A DNA stretch of 64,000 nt from Terriglobia bacterium (lineage in GTDB: Bacteria; Acidobacteriota; Terriglobia; JAIQFV01): NCBI GenBank assembly GCA_020072965.1, contig JAIQFY010000021.1, forward strand, positions 16,424 through 80,423. The letters run 5' to 3'. Each line of letters opens with the position of its first letter. Position 1 is the stretch's first letter. Positions 28,601 to 36,609 of the stretch are shown piece after piece. Below the pieces are notes generated by a model. The model ran no database searches and was not told the origin of the DNA. It worked only from the letters and a program-made list of their open reading frames with translations. The translations under genes were made by a program, and so were the position numbers.

Positions 28601-28736
28601 ATGGTGATGTCCATGTCGCTCCAGGCATATCAAGGGCAGTCCATGTACCAGTAGATGCTCGCGTGGGTTCTGCAAGCATTATAAAGCTCACTGCTAGAAC
28701 GACTAAGCCCTGAATGACCCTGTTTTTATTGTTCAT
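22641..28736 (-). CDS. Giant secreted SBBP/RHS-repeat protein (polymorphic-toxin-like)
   Basis: 2031 residues from the chosen ATG (MNNKNRVIQGLVVL). The frame extends 18 codons upstream, but this start gives a clean signal peptide ending at AEPTRAS. Domains in order: HAF-like repeats (GNNIVGYY), an IPT/TIG domain (PSIASISPTSGAQGQTI), SBBP propeller repeats (AGSTSSFGAGGSDVLLLKYG), an ASPM/SPD-2/Hydin-like domain (PASLSVDFGSVAVGGTKSL), a DUF6531-like cap (ASDPVNTATGNYFYQHTDL), then dozens of YD/RHS repeats (residues about 1090-1820). The RHS core ends at GTGLYFLRTRFYDPNVGRLTSKDPF, near residue 1885. The remaining roughly 140 residues form a variable tip I cannot match to a known toxin. No immunity gene is visible downstream. 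It is the last gene of the minus-strand CHAT-sigma group. Confidence 0.88.
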   Translation of the reverse strand: MNNKNRVIQGLVVLAVSFIMLAEPTRASTGTWTALDMPGATWTSPSAISGNNIVGICSAGNFLFNGATWTTLNNLPGAPRSIDGNNILVAGGSLYNIYNIATNLLTPLSNLPGTPNAISGNNIVGYYITGSFLNWQFHGFLYNITTGNWITLDKPGASGTQPQGISGNSIVGWAGSSGFLYDITTGIWTALTMPGVMSTSPVAIDGNNIVGYYIDASGHDQGFLYDGTTWTTLTEFPGVNWPYPIGISGNKIISNGGISGNTGHGYLYTITASANPVPSIASISPTSGAQGQTIPNFTVTGSNFDTNAMLSFSWTGITVDSYSLRTSAQIVANINILPDSPIGSHNVIVTNPDSQRTTLVGGFATLAENASQEPSWAHTWGGSASDSASSMAIDAGGSIYLAGSTSSFGAGGSDVLLLKYGSSGILLWSRTWGGPGEDYGYAVAVDNAGNVYVAGGTASFGAGWYDALLLKFDSSGNLLWSRTWGGGSFEQAYSIGFDSSGNVYVAAESYSVGDAAVLLKYSPNGDLLLSKAWKGPATYDTAYSLDVDGNGNVYLAGISWDYWVSPYHNTILVLKFDSAGNLVWNRNWAGPGQDEAGNPKSIKVDGAGNVYVAGRMSSHCLGDHGACDFDALLLKLSADGNLLWNKTWRGSSGYDTATGLAFEGNGNLVVSGVVDMSSSFSTAMFLRYDPNGNLLSSKSWGGNVGVNSSSLGLDQSGNIFIAGSGPNNVGGWQDTTGSSATEGGIFSSQSATVASVVGTLGSPTGTLTMPTGIIDIGGGGVDAFVAKGGTSTAPQPQISITPASLSVDFGSVAVGGTKSLPITIQNTGTADLNITGITTLSGPFTVSPQAFAPISPGNSVQLSVTFNALFGGAANGTLTISSNAPTPSTNVSLSGTGTVPLLTNMGPSGNSAKASDPVNTATGNYFYQHTDLMIPSRGLPFVFQRTYNALNSNSGPLGAGWTHSYDISLSTRPDGLTTVEWSDGHDIFYVRNSDGTFTPSLGGTFDTLVQNADGSFTLTQKNQTQLIFTPAGKLSTITDKNGNSLVLSYDGVGNLSQITDTAGRVNRFGYDSSNHIVLLTDPVGRVVGFGYDSAGDLISSTDPDGGITSYAYDASHRVTSITLPNGKLLLQNTYDSASRVVSQTNGRAFVTTFAYDTPGSGQTTITDPRGGNTIHTHDSLLRLLQITDALGGTTGFTYDANNNRTSATNQNGSTTNFTNDPLGNVTSITDPYGRTTSFTYDAKNNLFTATNAKGKTTSFTYDVNGNLKTIQDALSNTTAFAYDGVGQLTSKTDARGNVTTFSYDSFGNLSQITDALNHSTTLACDGIGRLLSITDPNGHKATATYDALSRLEKITDPLSSQTRIVYDAVGNLLTITDANGNATNYAYDANNNLVSVTDALGHVTQYGYDANNNRETFTNAKGDTTSYAYDALNRLMSVTDPLSFVTSYVYDAVGNVVAVTDAKGQTNRFHYNALNRLVNIAYADANYVTYFIDANGKPTKMLDVHGYTLYNYDALDRLISATYRGGKVVTYAYDGVGNRQSVTYPDGKVVSYSFDPANRIAGVTDWLGRATTYSYDAANNLTRTSYPNQAALAFAYDAANRLVQVRNSYRGSVDNPVTSFTYALDPVGNRLQVTDGSGKTTSYGYDPLYQLTSVAVDTKVTRFTYDSVGNRLSLTAPGTSINYTYDAADRLLTAGTALFTYDANGNQTSKTQTGTGNSLIYSYDAANRLTSVTGGAVSSAFAYDGEGNRITQSVGTGTYSYLNDVATALPVVLQESGPDGDISYAYGLGLISESGPAFDFFYHYDGLGSVVGLTDPAGKLAGRYVYDAWGQPELSAPGPQLGTRNKFRFTGEALDPGTGLYFLRTRFYDPNVGRLTSKDPFRGLVILPLTQHRFLYAHNNPVLLADHSGLAPDSNSPQVAFLWSPTVPRPLPTTSPATGETPGQEAAKNAFSCIIGLVITGIPAGCVENLLEDKAQSIAINIFVKDPQTRSDINILMEPSFFNPPSETVAAQLRILDKVNRFINHYIFGTE

Positions 28737-28749
28737 GATGTTTAAACCC

Positions 28750-29031
28750 TCAGGAGTAGAGAAATTTGCTGCCATACTTAAACAAGGCACAGATGTATCT
28801 GTCGGTCGGATTTTGATAGCGGATGTTCAGTTGTGAGCCCGCTGGCGTGTAGCTATTTAATGGCTTGACATCGCCTTCAGCGCTGTAGTCGCTCCAGGGG
28901 AGCTTGGGTGTTTTGATGCGGTAATTCAGAATGGTCCGGCTCAACTCGCCATTACTCTGTGGGTCGTGATGATAGGCCCAGACCAGAACGCAGATAGAAA
29001 GCCTCCACTTCCTAATGGTGGCTTTCCTCAA
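28750..29031 (-). CDS. Small ORF or gene remnant upstream of the RHS gene
   Basis: 93 codons ending 13 bases before the RHS start, same strand. The only start is TTG and there is no clear ribosome site. The C-terminal part (YTPAGSQLNIRYQNPTDRYI) faintly resembles the closing motif of DUF3592-like small membrane-associated proteins, suggesting a 5'-truncated remnant. It might instead be leader sequence for the RHS gene. Function unknown and reality uncertain. Confidence 0.25.
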   Translation of the reverse strand: MRKATIRKWRLSICVLVWAYHHDPQSNGELSRTILNYRIKTPKLPWSDYSAEGDVKPLNSYTPAGSQLNIRYQNPTDRYICALFKYGSKFLYS

Positions 29032-29123
29032 AACATTTCCAAGAAATTCTCTGAATATTTGGGGGAAGACAATTCAACCACGTTGATTCGATACGCCACC
29101 TACGACCAAAACTGACGGGGAAG

Positions 29124-30119
29124 TCACTTTTTCAGGATGCTAAATACATAATCAGCAAGTTCTCGACGCTCACCGGTAGAAAGGGTCCCACTCAACATGA
29201 GAATGGAGTCACCTTCAGGCAACTGGGCCGGACGTAATTGAACGACAATCACCCTGCCACGCCTGGATGCAATCGGCCTCAACTCATTTTGGCTCCAAAG
29301 ACCTTTTCCTTCAACTGTCTGGAGCGCAACGCTGTAAGTCTCAAACCTGCTTTCCTCTTCCAGGGCAAGCCGAAATCGAACCCATTCAGCGCTTTTGGGG
29401 ACGATAAGCCTTCTCGACTCACCGATGTCCCTGCTGAGGCCGGGGAACAGATCAAACGACACGATCGAAGCGCTCATCGGGGTCGAGCGGTTCTGCTCTT
29501 TTTCCAGTTGAAGCCGACGACTCCGTTCACGTTCCAGTTCAACCTTCATTTGGTTGCTCTGCGTTTGCTGCTCGATGAATTTCTCCCGTTCTGATTGTGC
29601 CTGTCGTTTCAATGCTTCTTGATCGATTTGCAGATTGTTTAACCGAGAGTGAAGGCGAATGGTTTCATCAATAAGCAATGACGTTCCGACCACGACGATC
29701 AACCCCCCCGCGATCACTGCAAATCGAACCAACGGCCCTTGGGCCCGGAAGAAGCCGAGAAGCGAATTCTGGCCCCAAGAAGATCGAGCGGCACTTGAAG
29801 ATCCCTCCGGGTTCAACGCGCGGGTACCGGGACCAAGAGCTTTAATCAATCCTTTGGCAATTTCCACTTTTTCCCGTCTTTGAGGCACCGTGAGATAGGC
29901 TTTCTCAAAGAGAGCACGGTCCTCGGCAGAGAGCGCGCCAAGGACGTAGTCGTCGATGAGTTCGTCTTCCACCATCAACAGGTCTTCAAAGCGACGATCA
30001 TCGGCAAAGTATCCCTCCTCCAGTGCAGCCTTCTCTTCCTCAGGGATTTGTCCGAGCAGGTACTCTTTCATTCTTTGTTCGTCTGCTTTCCGCGGGATGC
30101 CGTGTTTTTCTCTCTCCAT
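29124..30119 (-). CDS. Cysteine-free anti-sigma-like transmembrane protein
   Basis: 331 residues from ATG 30119. A TTG start five codons earlier is possible. Residues about 10-90 contain an acidic helical module (MKEYLLGQIPEEEKAALEEG, then DDRRFEDLLMVEDELIDDYV, then ALSAEDRALFEKAYL). The same module recurs in the protein at 40041-40607. A single transmembrane helix follows (FAVIAGGLIVVVGTSLLI, residues about 130-150), then a coiled coil and a periplasmic C-terminal beta domain. A cytoplasmic module, one membrane span and an outer domain, directly downstream of an ECF sigma factor gene, is the layout of a membrane anti-sigma factor. Sequestration of that sigma is inferred, not shown. Confidence 0.65.
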   Translation of the reverse strand: MEREKHGIPRKADEQRMKEYLLGQIPEEEKAALEEGYFADDRRFEDLLMVEDELIDDYVLGALSAEDRALFEKAYLTVPQRREKVEIAKGLIKALGPGTRALNPEGSSSAARSSWGQNSLLGFFRAQGPLVRFAVIAGGLIVVVGTSLLIDETIRLHSRLNNLQIDQEALKRQAQSEREKFIEQQTQSNQMKVELERERSRRLQLEKEQNRSTPMSASIVSFDLFPGLSRDIGESRRLIVPKSAEWVRFRLALEEESRFETYSVALQTVEGKGLWSQNELRPIASRRGRVIVVQLRPAQLPEGDSILMLSGTLSTGERRELADYVFSILKK

Positions 30120-30208
30120 ATAGTTGTGGCCCAAAAATAAAATACATTTCGCCGGATTTCTATTGCAAATCGCAAAAAAGCATTAGCATAGAAAGTCCGG
30201 CCCATTCA

Positions 30209-30832
30209 TTACGTGCTTGAATCCACTACCATTTTCGCCTTCCGGCGAAGACAATCTTCGATACACTCCTTCAATTTCCTCCGAATGCGGAGAGCTCGAA
30301 TGCGCAGGGCGTTCGAGGAAATATTTTCGGTGCCTGTCATTTCTTTTCGCCTCTTTATCTTTTCAGCCTTTTCTACCTGATGATACCGCAGGATCAATTC
30401 GCGGCTCTTCAACGGCAACTTGGTCACACATTCGGACAAGCATTCCTCTAGATGCTCTAAAGCCAGCCTTCCTCCCCCATGATCATCCAAGGTGTTTGTG
30501 TCCGGCAGGGCACTCTCCTCGCACACCACTGTGACTTGACTTTCTTTCCAGTACTCCATGAGAACATTGGAAGCGACGCCCCGAATGTATCTCTGAATTT
30601 CCTCAATGACGACCCCATCCATAATTCTCCTGGCTAGGCGATCCAGTGTCTTGTCGGTGCATTCTCCCGGATGCATACATCCGTTCCACTCAAAGTACTT
30701 CATTATTTTTTTGCGAGTACTCTCATAGACTTTTGCCGCGCGGTCCGGATCCGGATCGAGCCTCCGGAGAAGGCCATCAAAGGCCTTTTGGTCGAGAATC
30801 CAAGTCTTTCTCTGCACCAATTTCTCAGTCAA
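30209..30832 (-). CDS. ECF-type RNA polymerase sigma factor
   Basis: 207 residues with a TTG start, as no ATG/GTG lies in a better position. Region 2-like sequence is at IQRYIRGVASNVLMEYWKES and a region 4 helix-turn-helix at LPLKSRELILRYHQVEKAEK, followed by SSNALRIRALRIRRKLKECI. It is a typical ECF size, though more divergent than the two other sigma factors in the window. It lies 88 bases after a TPR-CHAT gene and about 90 bases before an anti-sigma-like gene, all on the same strand. The three are probably a regulatory unit controlling this region, possibly including the RHS gene. Confidence 0.8.
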   Translation of the reverse strand: MTEKLVQRKTWILDQKAFDGLLRRLDPDPDRAAKVYESTRKKIMKYFEWNGCMHPGECTDKTLDRLARRIMDGVVIEEIQRYIRGVASNVLMEYWKESQVTVVCEESALPDTNTLDDHGGGRLALEHLEECLSECVTKLPLKSRELILRYHQVEKAEKIKRRKEMTGTENISSNALRIRALRIRRKLKECIEDCLRRKAKMVVDSST

Positions 30833-30920
30833 AAGATTGTCCTCGTTGAGATCACAGTTGGGGGAGCCATTTGAAAGCCTTGATGCCCTTTCGTCAGTCT
30901 AGTGCCTTCCGGAGCCGCAT

Positions 30921-33900
30921 TTACTTCCATTCACCCTGAAGAGTGAACGCCGCCCAGTAATAGGGGGATGCCCATTGCTTTTCTTTCCACAAGGACATCT
31001 GCGCTTTCCGTAAGGCTGCGGCGGGCGTCAGGTGCTGCTCTCCGAGCATGGCGTCGTAGAAGCGCGCCATCAGCTCCCCGGTGGCGCGGTCGTCGACCTT
31101 CCACAGGCTTGCCATGACGCGAGCCGCTCCCGCATACATAAATCCACGGGTCAGGCCAATCAACCCTTCTCCTTTGATCTCCTTCCCCAGCCCGGTTTGA
31201 CAGGCGCTGAGGACCACAAGATCAGCCGGAAGATCCAAATTGTAAATTTCATTCAACCGCAGAAAGCCATCTTGCGGTTGCCCCTGCCGGTTGACCAGGG
31301 ACAACACGAGGCCGGAGAGTTCGGGATGCACACTGTTCAACAATCCATGCGTGGCGAAATGGACAATTCGATACCGGGACAATTCCGGGCCTTTTGCGGC
31401 GGCCAAATTGGCTTCGAAATCGAGGTCGGCCTTGCGCTGGTCCTTTGGAACACGATCCAGAATGGCCTCCGCTTCACGGCGGGCAAAAGGCAAACGAGGA
31501 ATGTGCGCCCCACCTTGTGTCACGCCCGATTCAACGGCCGAGCGTTCAACTTCGTTTTCTATTGCAGAGTTTGAGGCGTTCGACTTGCCCAATGTAGATC
31601 CCGCTTGCGACCTTCGGGCACCTTTGACCCGGGGATCATCCTTCTCAAACACCGGGTCAGCGAGGACTGCCACCAATTTTCCTGCTGGTTTACGCGAAGT
31701 CATCTCACGACGCAAAACCTCAAGAGTCGACGCCGAAGGAAGATTGACAATCTCATGGTTTGATACAAGAGGTGTCCAACCGCCATGGCGTCCATCGGAT
31801 GGATCGTCGAATTGCGAGTGCAGAGTCGCAGGGTCAGGGAGTGCCGCAAAAGGAATGTACTGTAGGGCTCCATCTGCAACAATCAAAAGTCGTTTGTTGC
31901 CGAGAAGATGGGAGGCCGGACCGAGAACCATCCTCCCCAAAACGGCCGCAGCTACAGGATATTCATCTTCTGCCTGCTTCAACCGTCTTCCCCGGTGTTC
32001 GATCGATTCATCCTTGTCCCGGGAGTTGCGTGCGACCAATAGATCATAAACGCGTCGAGACGCTGCCTCGATCTCGGCTCGTTTGGGAAGCCCAAAACTC
32101 GCAAGGGATGTCGGTGACACTACCCAAAGGTAGCTATGCTCTTCTCCCAGTGCATACTCAAGAAGTACTGTGTCAGTATCAATTAGACCCTGCTGAATCT
32201 CCGTCAAGCGAAGCGGCTGGGACTGTGTCAATGCGGCATAATTTGGATTGGAGGACCGGATGCGATGCTGGACGATCTGATATTCCTTTGATAGCCCCTC
32301 AATCTCCTTTTCAAGTCCCTTGGTTTCCTCATGACTCACCTTGCTGAGAGTCAATTGCCTGTAATATTCCGTCTTGGCGTTCAATCGCCGTCGCAGGCTG
32401 CGCTCTTGTTCAACCCATAACGGATCCATGCCACGCCTGATCTTGGCCCGGGCCTGGGCCAGGGTATCGAGAAGACTTCGGGCGCGGGCTCGCTCGTTTA
32501 TCTGTAACGCCTTGGAGCTGTATCCGCCTAAAGGCTTCCTCTCGTCAAGCTTCATCAACAGATCAACATAGAATTCGTAATAGTCATGAACTGAAGCCAG
32601 ATAAGTGGCTCGAACCTCCTGAATTCCAAGATTGCCGCGAATGGATTCAGCAATCTCAATGACCCGTTTCATTTTCTCGCACGCCGCGATTATCTCGCCC
32701 CGGTCTCGGTCGATTCGAGCCAGGTCATAGAGGCTCACGGCTTCACCGTCCACGTCACTGACGGCCTTGCGGATTGGAAGGGCTTGATTCAAGTATTCAA
32801 GAGCTCGCTTCTGATCGTCCCTGGCGTAATAGAGCTCGCCGATGTAGGTGAGCGTAGACGCCTCACCCGGGCGGTCACCCACCTGCCGCCAGAGCGATAA
32901 CGCCTCGTCATAGTATTCGAGCTCCTTTCGGTCATCCTTCAACCTCTGATAAACAAGGCCCAGAGAAGTGAGAGTGGATGCTTCACCGCGACGCTCGCCC
33001 ATCTCCCTCCGAAGTTGAAGTGCTTTTTGCAGGTTTTCTGCGGCCGCCAGAAGTTCATTGGATGAAATCAGGAGCGTGCCGAGGCTGTGGAGAGCCAGGG
33101 CTTCACCATAGCGGTACCCAACCTGGTGATTCAATGAAAAGGACTGGTTGTAATAGTCCAAAGCCCTGTGGTTCTCTCCTAAGGACGCGTAAACTTCGCC
33201 AATCTGATGCAGGGCACGTGCCTCCCCCATGAGGTCCTTGGCGGCCCGCCAATACGGCAGGGCGAGTTCAAAGTAATCAAGTGCTTTCTGTTTTTCGCCG
33301 ACAGATGCATAGATCCTCCCAATCGCAGTGTTTGCAATGGCACGCCCCCGAACAAGATCACCTGGATAATCTGAGGACTCATAGGTCCGCAGGGACTGGA
33401 AGGCGAAGTCCAACGCTTTCTCTTTCTCGCCTATGGCGCTGTACACCGAGGCGATATCGTTTAGGGCCCACCCTTGGCCACCCATGCTGTTTTTAAGTTG
33501 CCGATAAAGATCCAAGCCCTGATCGAGATAGATGAGAGACTGACGATATTCACTCAGAAACCAATACTCCTCACCAATCGAAGTAAGCATGACCGCTTCC
33601 ATGTACTGGCCTCCGACCGATCGGAAAATGGGAAGCGCTTGGGAAAAGTAATCGAGTGCTCTCTGGTATTCTCCCTGGGAATGATAAACATTCCCAAAGT
33701 GATGAAGGACCATGGCTTCTTTGAACCGATCACCAATGGCGCGCCAGCGTGCCAGCGACTCCTCAAACTTTTGAATAATCTTCGGAAAAAGCTCCGCGTC
33801 ATTTCGGCGATCCAATACAAAAGCTTCATCCAGGAGTTTCTCCGCTTCACTGCTATCGGCGTCCCGTGTTGTAGCCCCGCGGAGCTCATCCATTTCTATC

Positions 33901-34376
33901 CAGTAATCTCCAGCGGACTTATTTCTTCGTGCGCACACTTCCAGTCGATAAGTCCTGGGCTCCCTTGCAATGACGGCAATTGGGTATTCAGGCTCGTAAG
34001 AATCGAAGCTCCCCGCGGCATAGAGCACTCCATTTGTAAGTTCAGAAAGGCGAACGCCAATGTTCATGGCGCGACTATGAACGCGCACATGCGCAAACTC
34101 ACCCGCTGACAGCGTGAATTGAAAGGAATCACACTCGTCGTTTGAAAGCCTGCTTTCGATTCTTTTTCCAACCTGCAATGCACGTGCGGCCATTTGCGTT
34201 GCGGGATCGGTTGAAGACGCGGATTCATGCTGAGTAGTTGAACGAACACCCATTGCGGGAGCCTGCAGGCTGAAGCCAAGCGAGACGGTCAGACAAACCA
34301 ATACAACTGTGGCAATCGCTATTCTTCTGCCAAGTGGTATTTTGAGAGTCTGGAATGGAGTCCCCAAGGGTGGCAT
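30921..34376 (-). CDS. TPR-CHAT protein with signal/anchor segment (caspase-like)
   Basis: 1151 residues from ATG 34376 (a GTG at 34391 is the alternative). The N-terminus has a hydrophobic segment (AIATVVLVCLTVSLGFSL), indicating export or anchoring, followed by a beta domain (residues about 50-140). About ten tetratricopeptide repeats (for example ALDYFSQALPIFRSVGGQ and ALDFAFQSLRTYES) run to about 580, then a linker and a C-terminal CHAT domain. The CHAT catalytic pair is present: HFATHG (His near 1010) and LSACQTG (Cys near 1059), with GLTRGFMYAGAARVMASLW. CHAT domains are caspase-related peptidases. It precedes an ECF sigma gene, but unlike the other two CHAT proteins here it appears non-cytoplasmic. 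Confidence 0.88.
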   Translation of the reverse strand: MPPLGTPFQTLKIPLGRRIAIATVVLVCLTVSLGFSLQAPAMGVRSTTQHESASSTDPATQMAARALQVGKRIESRLSNDECDSFQFTLSAGEFAHVRVHSRAMNIGVRLSELTNGVLYAAGSFDSYEPEYPIAVIAREPRTYRLEVCARRNKSAGDYWIEMDELRGATTRDADSSEAEKLLDEAFVLDRRNDAELFPKIIQKFEESLARWRAIGDRFKEAMVLHHFGNVYHSQGEYQRALDYFSQALPIFRSVGGQYMEAVMLTSIGEEYWFLSEYRQSLIYLDQGLDLYRQLKNSMGGQGWALNDIASVYSAIGEKEKALDFAFQSLRTYESSDYPGDLVRGRAIANTAIGRIYASVGEKQKALDYFELALPYWRAAKDLMGEARALHQIGEVYASLGENHRALDYYNQSFSLNHQVGYRYGEALALHSLGTLLISSNELLAAAENLQKALQLRREMGERRGEASTLTSLGLVYQRLKDDRKELEYYDEALSLWRQVGDRPGEASTLTYIGELYYARDDQKRALEYLNQALPIRKAVSDVDGEAVSLYDLARIDRDRGEIIAACEKMKRVIEIAESIRGNLGIQEVRATYLASVHDYYEFYVDLLMKLDERKPLGGYSSKALQINERARARSLLDTLAQARAKIRRGMDPLWVEQERSLRRRLNAKTEYYRQLTLSKVSHEETKGLEKEIEGLSKEYQIVQHRIRSSNPNYAALTQSQPLRLTEIQQGLIDTDTVLLEYALGEEHSYLWVVSPTSLASFGLPKRAEIEAASRRVYDLLVARNSRDKDESIEHRGRRLKQAEDEYPVAAAVLGRMVLGPASHLLGNKRLLIVADGALQYIPFAALPDPATLHSQFDDPSDGRHGGWTPLVSNHEIVNLPSASTLEVLRREMTSRKPAGKLVAVLADPVFEKDDPRVKGARRSQAGSTLGKSNASNSAIENEVERSAVESGVTQGGAHIPRLPFARREAEAILDRVPKDQRKADLDFEANLAAAKGPELSRYRIVHFATHGLLNSVHPELSGLVLSLVNRQGQPQDGFLRLNEIYNLDLPADLVVLSACQTGLGKEIKGEGLIGLTRGFMYAGAARVMASLWKVDDRATGELMARFYDAMLGEQHLTPAAALRKAQMSLWKEKQWASPYYWAAFTLQGEWK

Positions 34377-34643
34377 CGTTATATCCCACACATAGGAGAA
34401 AGCCGATCTAAGTGAAGATGACTCTGGTAAAAGACGAGTCTGTGAATTGAATTTTACTTCCGGGATGGGCCGAGAAATCCAGTCAAAGTAATTATCGTTC
34501 CCTTGCTTGGCATAGATTATTCGTCGGTCTATGGAAAGTCAAGCAAGTAAGGACGAAAGGGGCCTTTCCAATAGTAATAGTGCGTCCTTTACCATGCCAT
34601 TGAATCGTATTCAATTCCTGTGGAAGAGTGATAATCGTATTTT

Positions 34644-35249
34644 CTAATCTTTGGGGGCGGCCTCCATCGCTCGCGCAATATGCCGCTCGTAGTCCTGGGG
34701 GGTATCGATGTCGACAAGAATGCCGGGGTCATCGACTTCGACTTCGAGGGTTTCTTCGAGGTTCTCCAAGCGGATGGCCTTGGCGTTGCGATCAGGAGGA
34801 GCCTCCAGGATCTCGGCGAACACCTCGCGCGAGTAGAGCACGGGATGGCCGCGTTTTCCTGAATGGGTGGGAATGATGATGCGTTTCTTGCTTTGATAAA
34901 AGGTTTCGATGAGCTTCAAAACGACGGAAGTCGAGATCAGCGGATGATCAACCAGGGCAATGATGACGCCATCACAGTTCTCATACTGGACCTTGTCAAT
35001 CGCGGTCCTGAGCGAAGAAATCTGGCCTTCCTTGAAGTTCGGATTGTGAATGACGGTGATGTTGCGGGCAAGGACGGGTTGAATGACGTCTGCATTCTCG
35101 CCGAGCACGGCGTAAATGAGATCGAGCTGCGAAGCCTCCAGCTGGTTGGCAATATGGTTAATGAAGGGGTGCTCGCCAATCTTCAGGAGGGCCTTCGGCG
35201 TCCCCATGCGCTTGGACTCCCCGGCGGCGAGGATGATGCCAATGATCAT
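34644..35249 (-). CDS. MocA-like molybdenum cofactor nucleotidyltransferase
   Basis: 201 residues. The start IIGIILAAGESKRMGTPKAL is the nucleotide-binding loop of the MobA/MocA family, followed by NITVIHNP, GVIIALVDHPLIS (metal-binding Asp) and THSGKRGHPVLYSREVF. MocA proteins attach CMP (MobA: GMP) to molybdopterin to make the dinucleotide cofactor of xanthine-oxidase-family enzymes. The gene lies 52 bases after the FAD subunit of such an enzyme and in the same orientation, so a role in maturing that enzyme is likely. Which nucleotide is used cannot be decided by eye. Confidence 0.8.
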   Translation of the reverse strand: MIIGIILAAGESKRMGTPKALLKIGEHPFINHIANQLEASQLDLIYAVLGENADVIQPVLARNITVIHNPNFKEGQISSLRTAIDKVQYENCDGVIIALVDHPLISTSVVLKLIETFYQSKKRIIIPTHSGKRGHPVLYSREVFAEILEAPPDRNAKAIRLENLEETLEVEVDDPGILVDIDTPQDYERHIARAMEAAPKD

Positions 35250-35300
35250 GGAGAGATTTTAGCACGTCGTTGCAAGATTTGAGGCAAGTTCAAAGGGAAA

Positions 35301-36314
35301 TCACCGCGGAGACGCTGAGGACGCCGAACACATAAGCAACGCGCGCTTGATCAGGTTGGCGGCCATTTCCACTTTGTAATCGTTTTTGCCCAATGGAACA
35401 GCCTGGGCCAGCGAAGCCTTTCCCGCTTCAGCGGCAAGCGCTTCGTCGATCTGTTTTCCCATACAAGTCTTCTCAGCTTGTGGACAGCGCCAAGGAATCG
35501 GCGCTACTCCTCCCAGCACGACACGGACCGACCTGCACATCCCCGCATTTGTTTCCATGCTCACCGCGGCACTCGCCAACGCAAAATCCCATGCACCCCG
35601 CTCCTTCACCTTCAAGTAAACGCTGCGATGGGCCGAGGAGGAGGAACCCGCATCATGGAATGGAGGAACATGAACCTCCGTCACCACCTCCCCCGCTTGA
35701 AGGCGGTTTTCCCGAAGCGGATTCTCGGTCGGCAGGATGAAGAACTTTTCCAGGGGCATGGACCGCTTTCCCCGGGGTCCCGCCACGGTGACCTCGGCGC
35801 CCAGGGATATCAAGGCCGGTGCACAGTCCGAGGGATGGACAATAAAAACCGGGCCGCCTCCCAGGATGGCGTTGTATTTGTTTTCGCCGGAGACTGAGAA
35901 ACATTCCTTGCCGCCCTTCTTCAAACAATGGAATGCCGGATTGCGGTAATACCAGCAACGCGGACGCTGACACAGATTTCCTCCGAGAGTTCCGACATTG
36001 CGAATCTGCGGTGTTGCGACGGAGTGGGCGGCCTGCGACAACACAGTAAAATGTTTTCGTATATCCGGATGTGCTTCGATCTTCGCCAGCGTGGCCATGG
36101 CCCCGATGCGCAGGCCATCGCTCTCGCTGAATTTGATGTAATCGAGATTCGGAAGCGTCTTCAGATTTACCAGCGTTCCGGGTTGAATGATCCCGTTCTT
36201 CATTTCTCCCAGCAGATCGATCCCACCGGCGATCACCCAGGCATCCGGTTTTGAAGAAAGCGTCGTCGTGGCTTGGGCCAACGAAGCCGGATTGAAGTGT
36301 TGAAAGTTTCTCAT
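35301..36314 (-). CDS. Molybdopterin dehydrogenase FAD-binding subunit with [4Fe-4S] insertion (PaoB-like)
   Basis: 337 residues. ATG 36314 is supported by GGGAGG six bases upstream; the frame continues 11 codons further but without a ribosome site. AGGIDLLGEMKNG and IGAMATLAKIEAHP are FAD-binding loops of the xanthine dehydrogenase FAD subunit. After GTLGGNLCQRPRCWYYRNPA comes a loop with further cysteines (FHCLKKGGKECF). This insertion binds an additional [4Fe-4S] cluster in PaoB (periplasmic aldehyde oxidoreductase) and 4-hydroxybenzoyl-CoA reductase. It relays electrons from the 2Fe-2S subunit to FAD. Third structural gene in the order 2Fe-2S, Mo, FAD. Confidence 0.87.
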   Translation of the reverse strand: MRNFQHFNPASLAQATTTLSSKPDAWVIAGGIDLLGEMKNGIIQPGTLVNLKTLPNLDYIKFSESDGLRIGAMATLAKIEAHPDIRKHFTVLSQAAHSVATPQIRNVGTLGGNLCQRPRCWYYRNPAFHCLKKGGKECFSVSGENKYNAILGGGPVFIVHPSDCAPALISLGAEVTVAGPRGKRSMPLEKFFILPTENPLRENRLQAGEVVTEVHVPPFHDAGSSSSAHRSVYLKVKERGAWDFALASAAVSMETNAGMCRSVRVVLGGVAPIPWRCPQAEKTCMGKQIDEALAAEAGKASLAQAVPLGKNDYKVEMAANLIKRALLMCSASSASPR

Positions 36315-36469
36315 TGAATCCTCCCTGATACTGCGGATCGGGCTCAAATGTCTCTACGAATGGTAAAGAATCGTGGGAGATAGGATTCCTTGAGCAATCC
36401 CATCTGTCGCCCCTCCGGGGCTCGGTCGATTCTTCACCTTCCTGACCCCGGGCTCCGCTGCGCTTCACC

Positions 36470-36594
36470 CGGGGCTACATTCTGGCGCCCCTCCGGGGCT
36501 TCTGTAGATCGGGCTCTCATCGCGAAACAAAAGGGACAGACACCGGCCTTGGTGTCGATCCTGCGAACTCTTTTAAGAGAAGGTGTCTGTCCCT
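36470..36594. repeat. REP-like elements between Mo and FAD subunit genes
   Basis: Two elements are visible. At 36470-36500, CGGGGCTACATTCTGGCGCC plus CCTCCGGGGCT matches 39112-39141 on the other side of the Mo subunit gene. At 36532-36544 and 36582-36594, AGGGACAGACACC and its exact reverse complement form a 13-bp stem with a 37-base loop. Both are typical dispersed palindromic elements and together fill the roughly 290-base gap. Confidence 0.65.
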
Positions 36595-36609
36595 AACTTT
36601 CCACATCGT

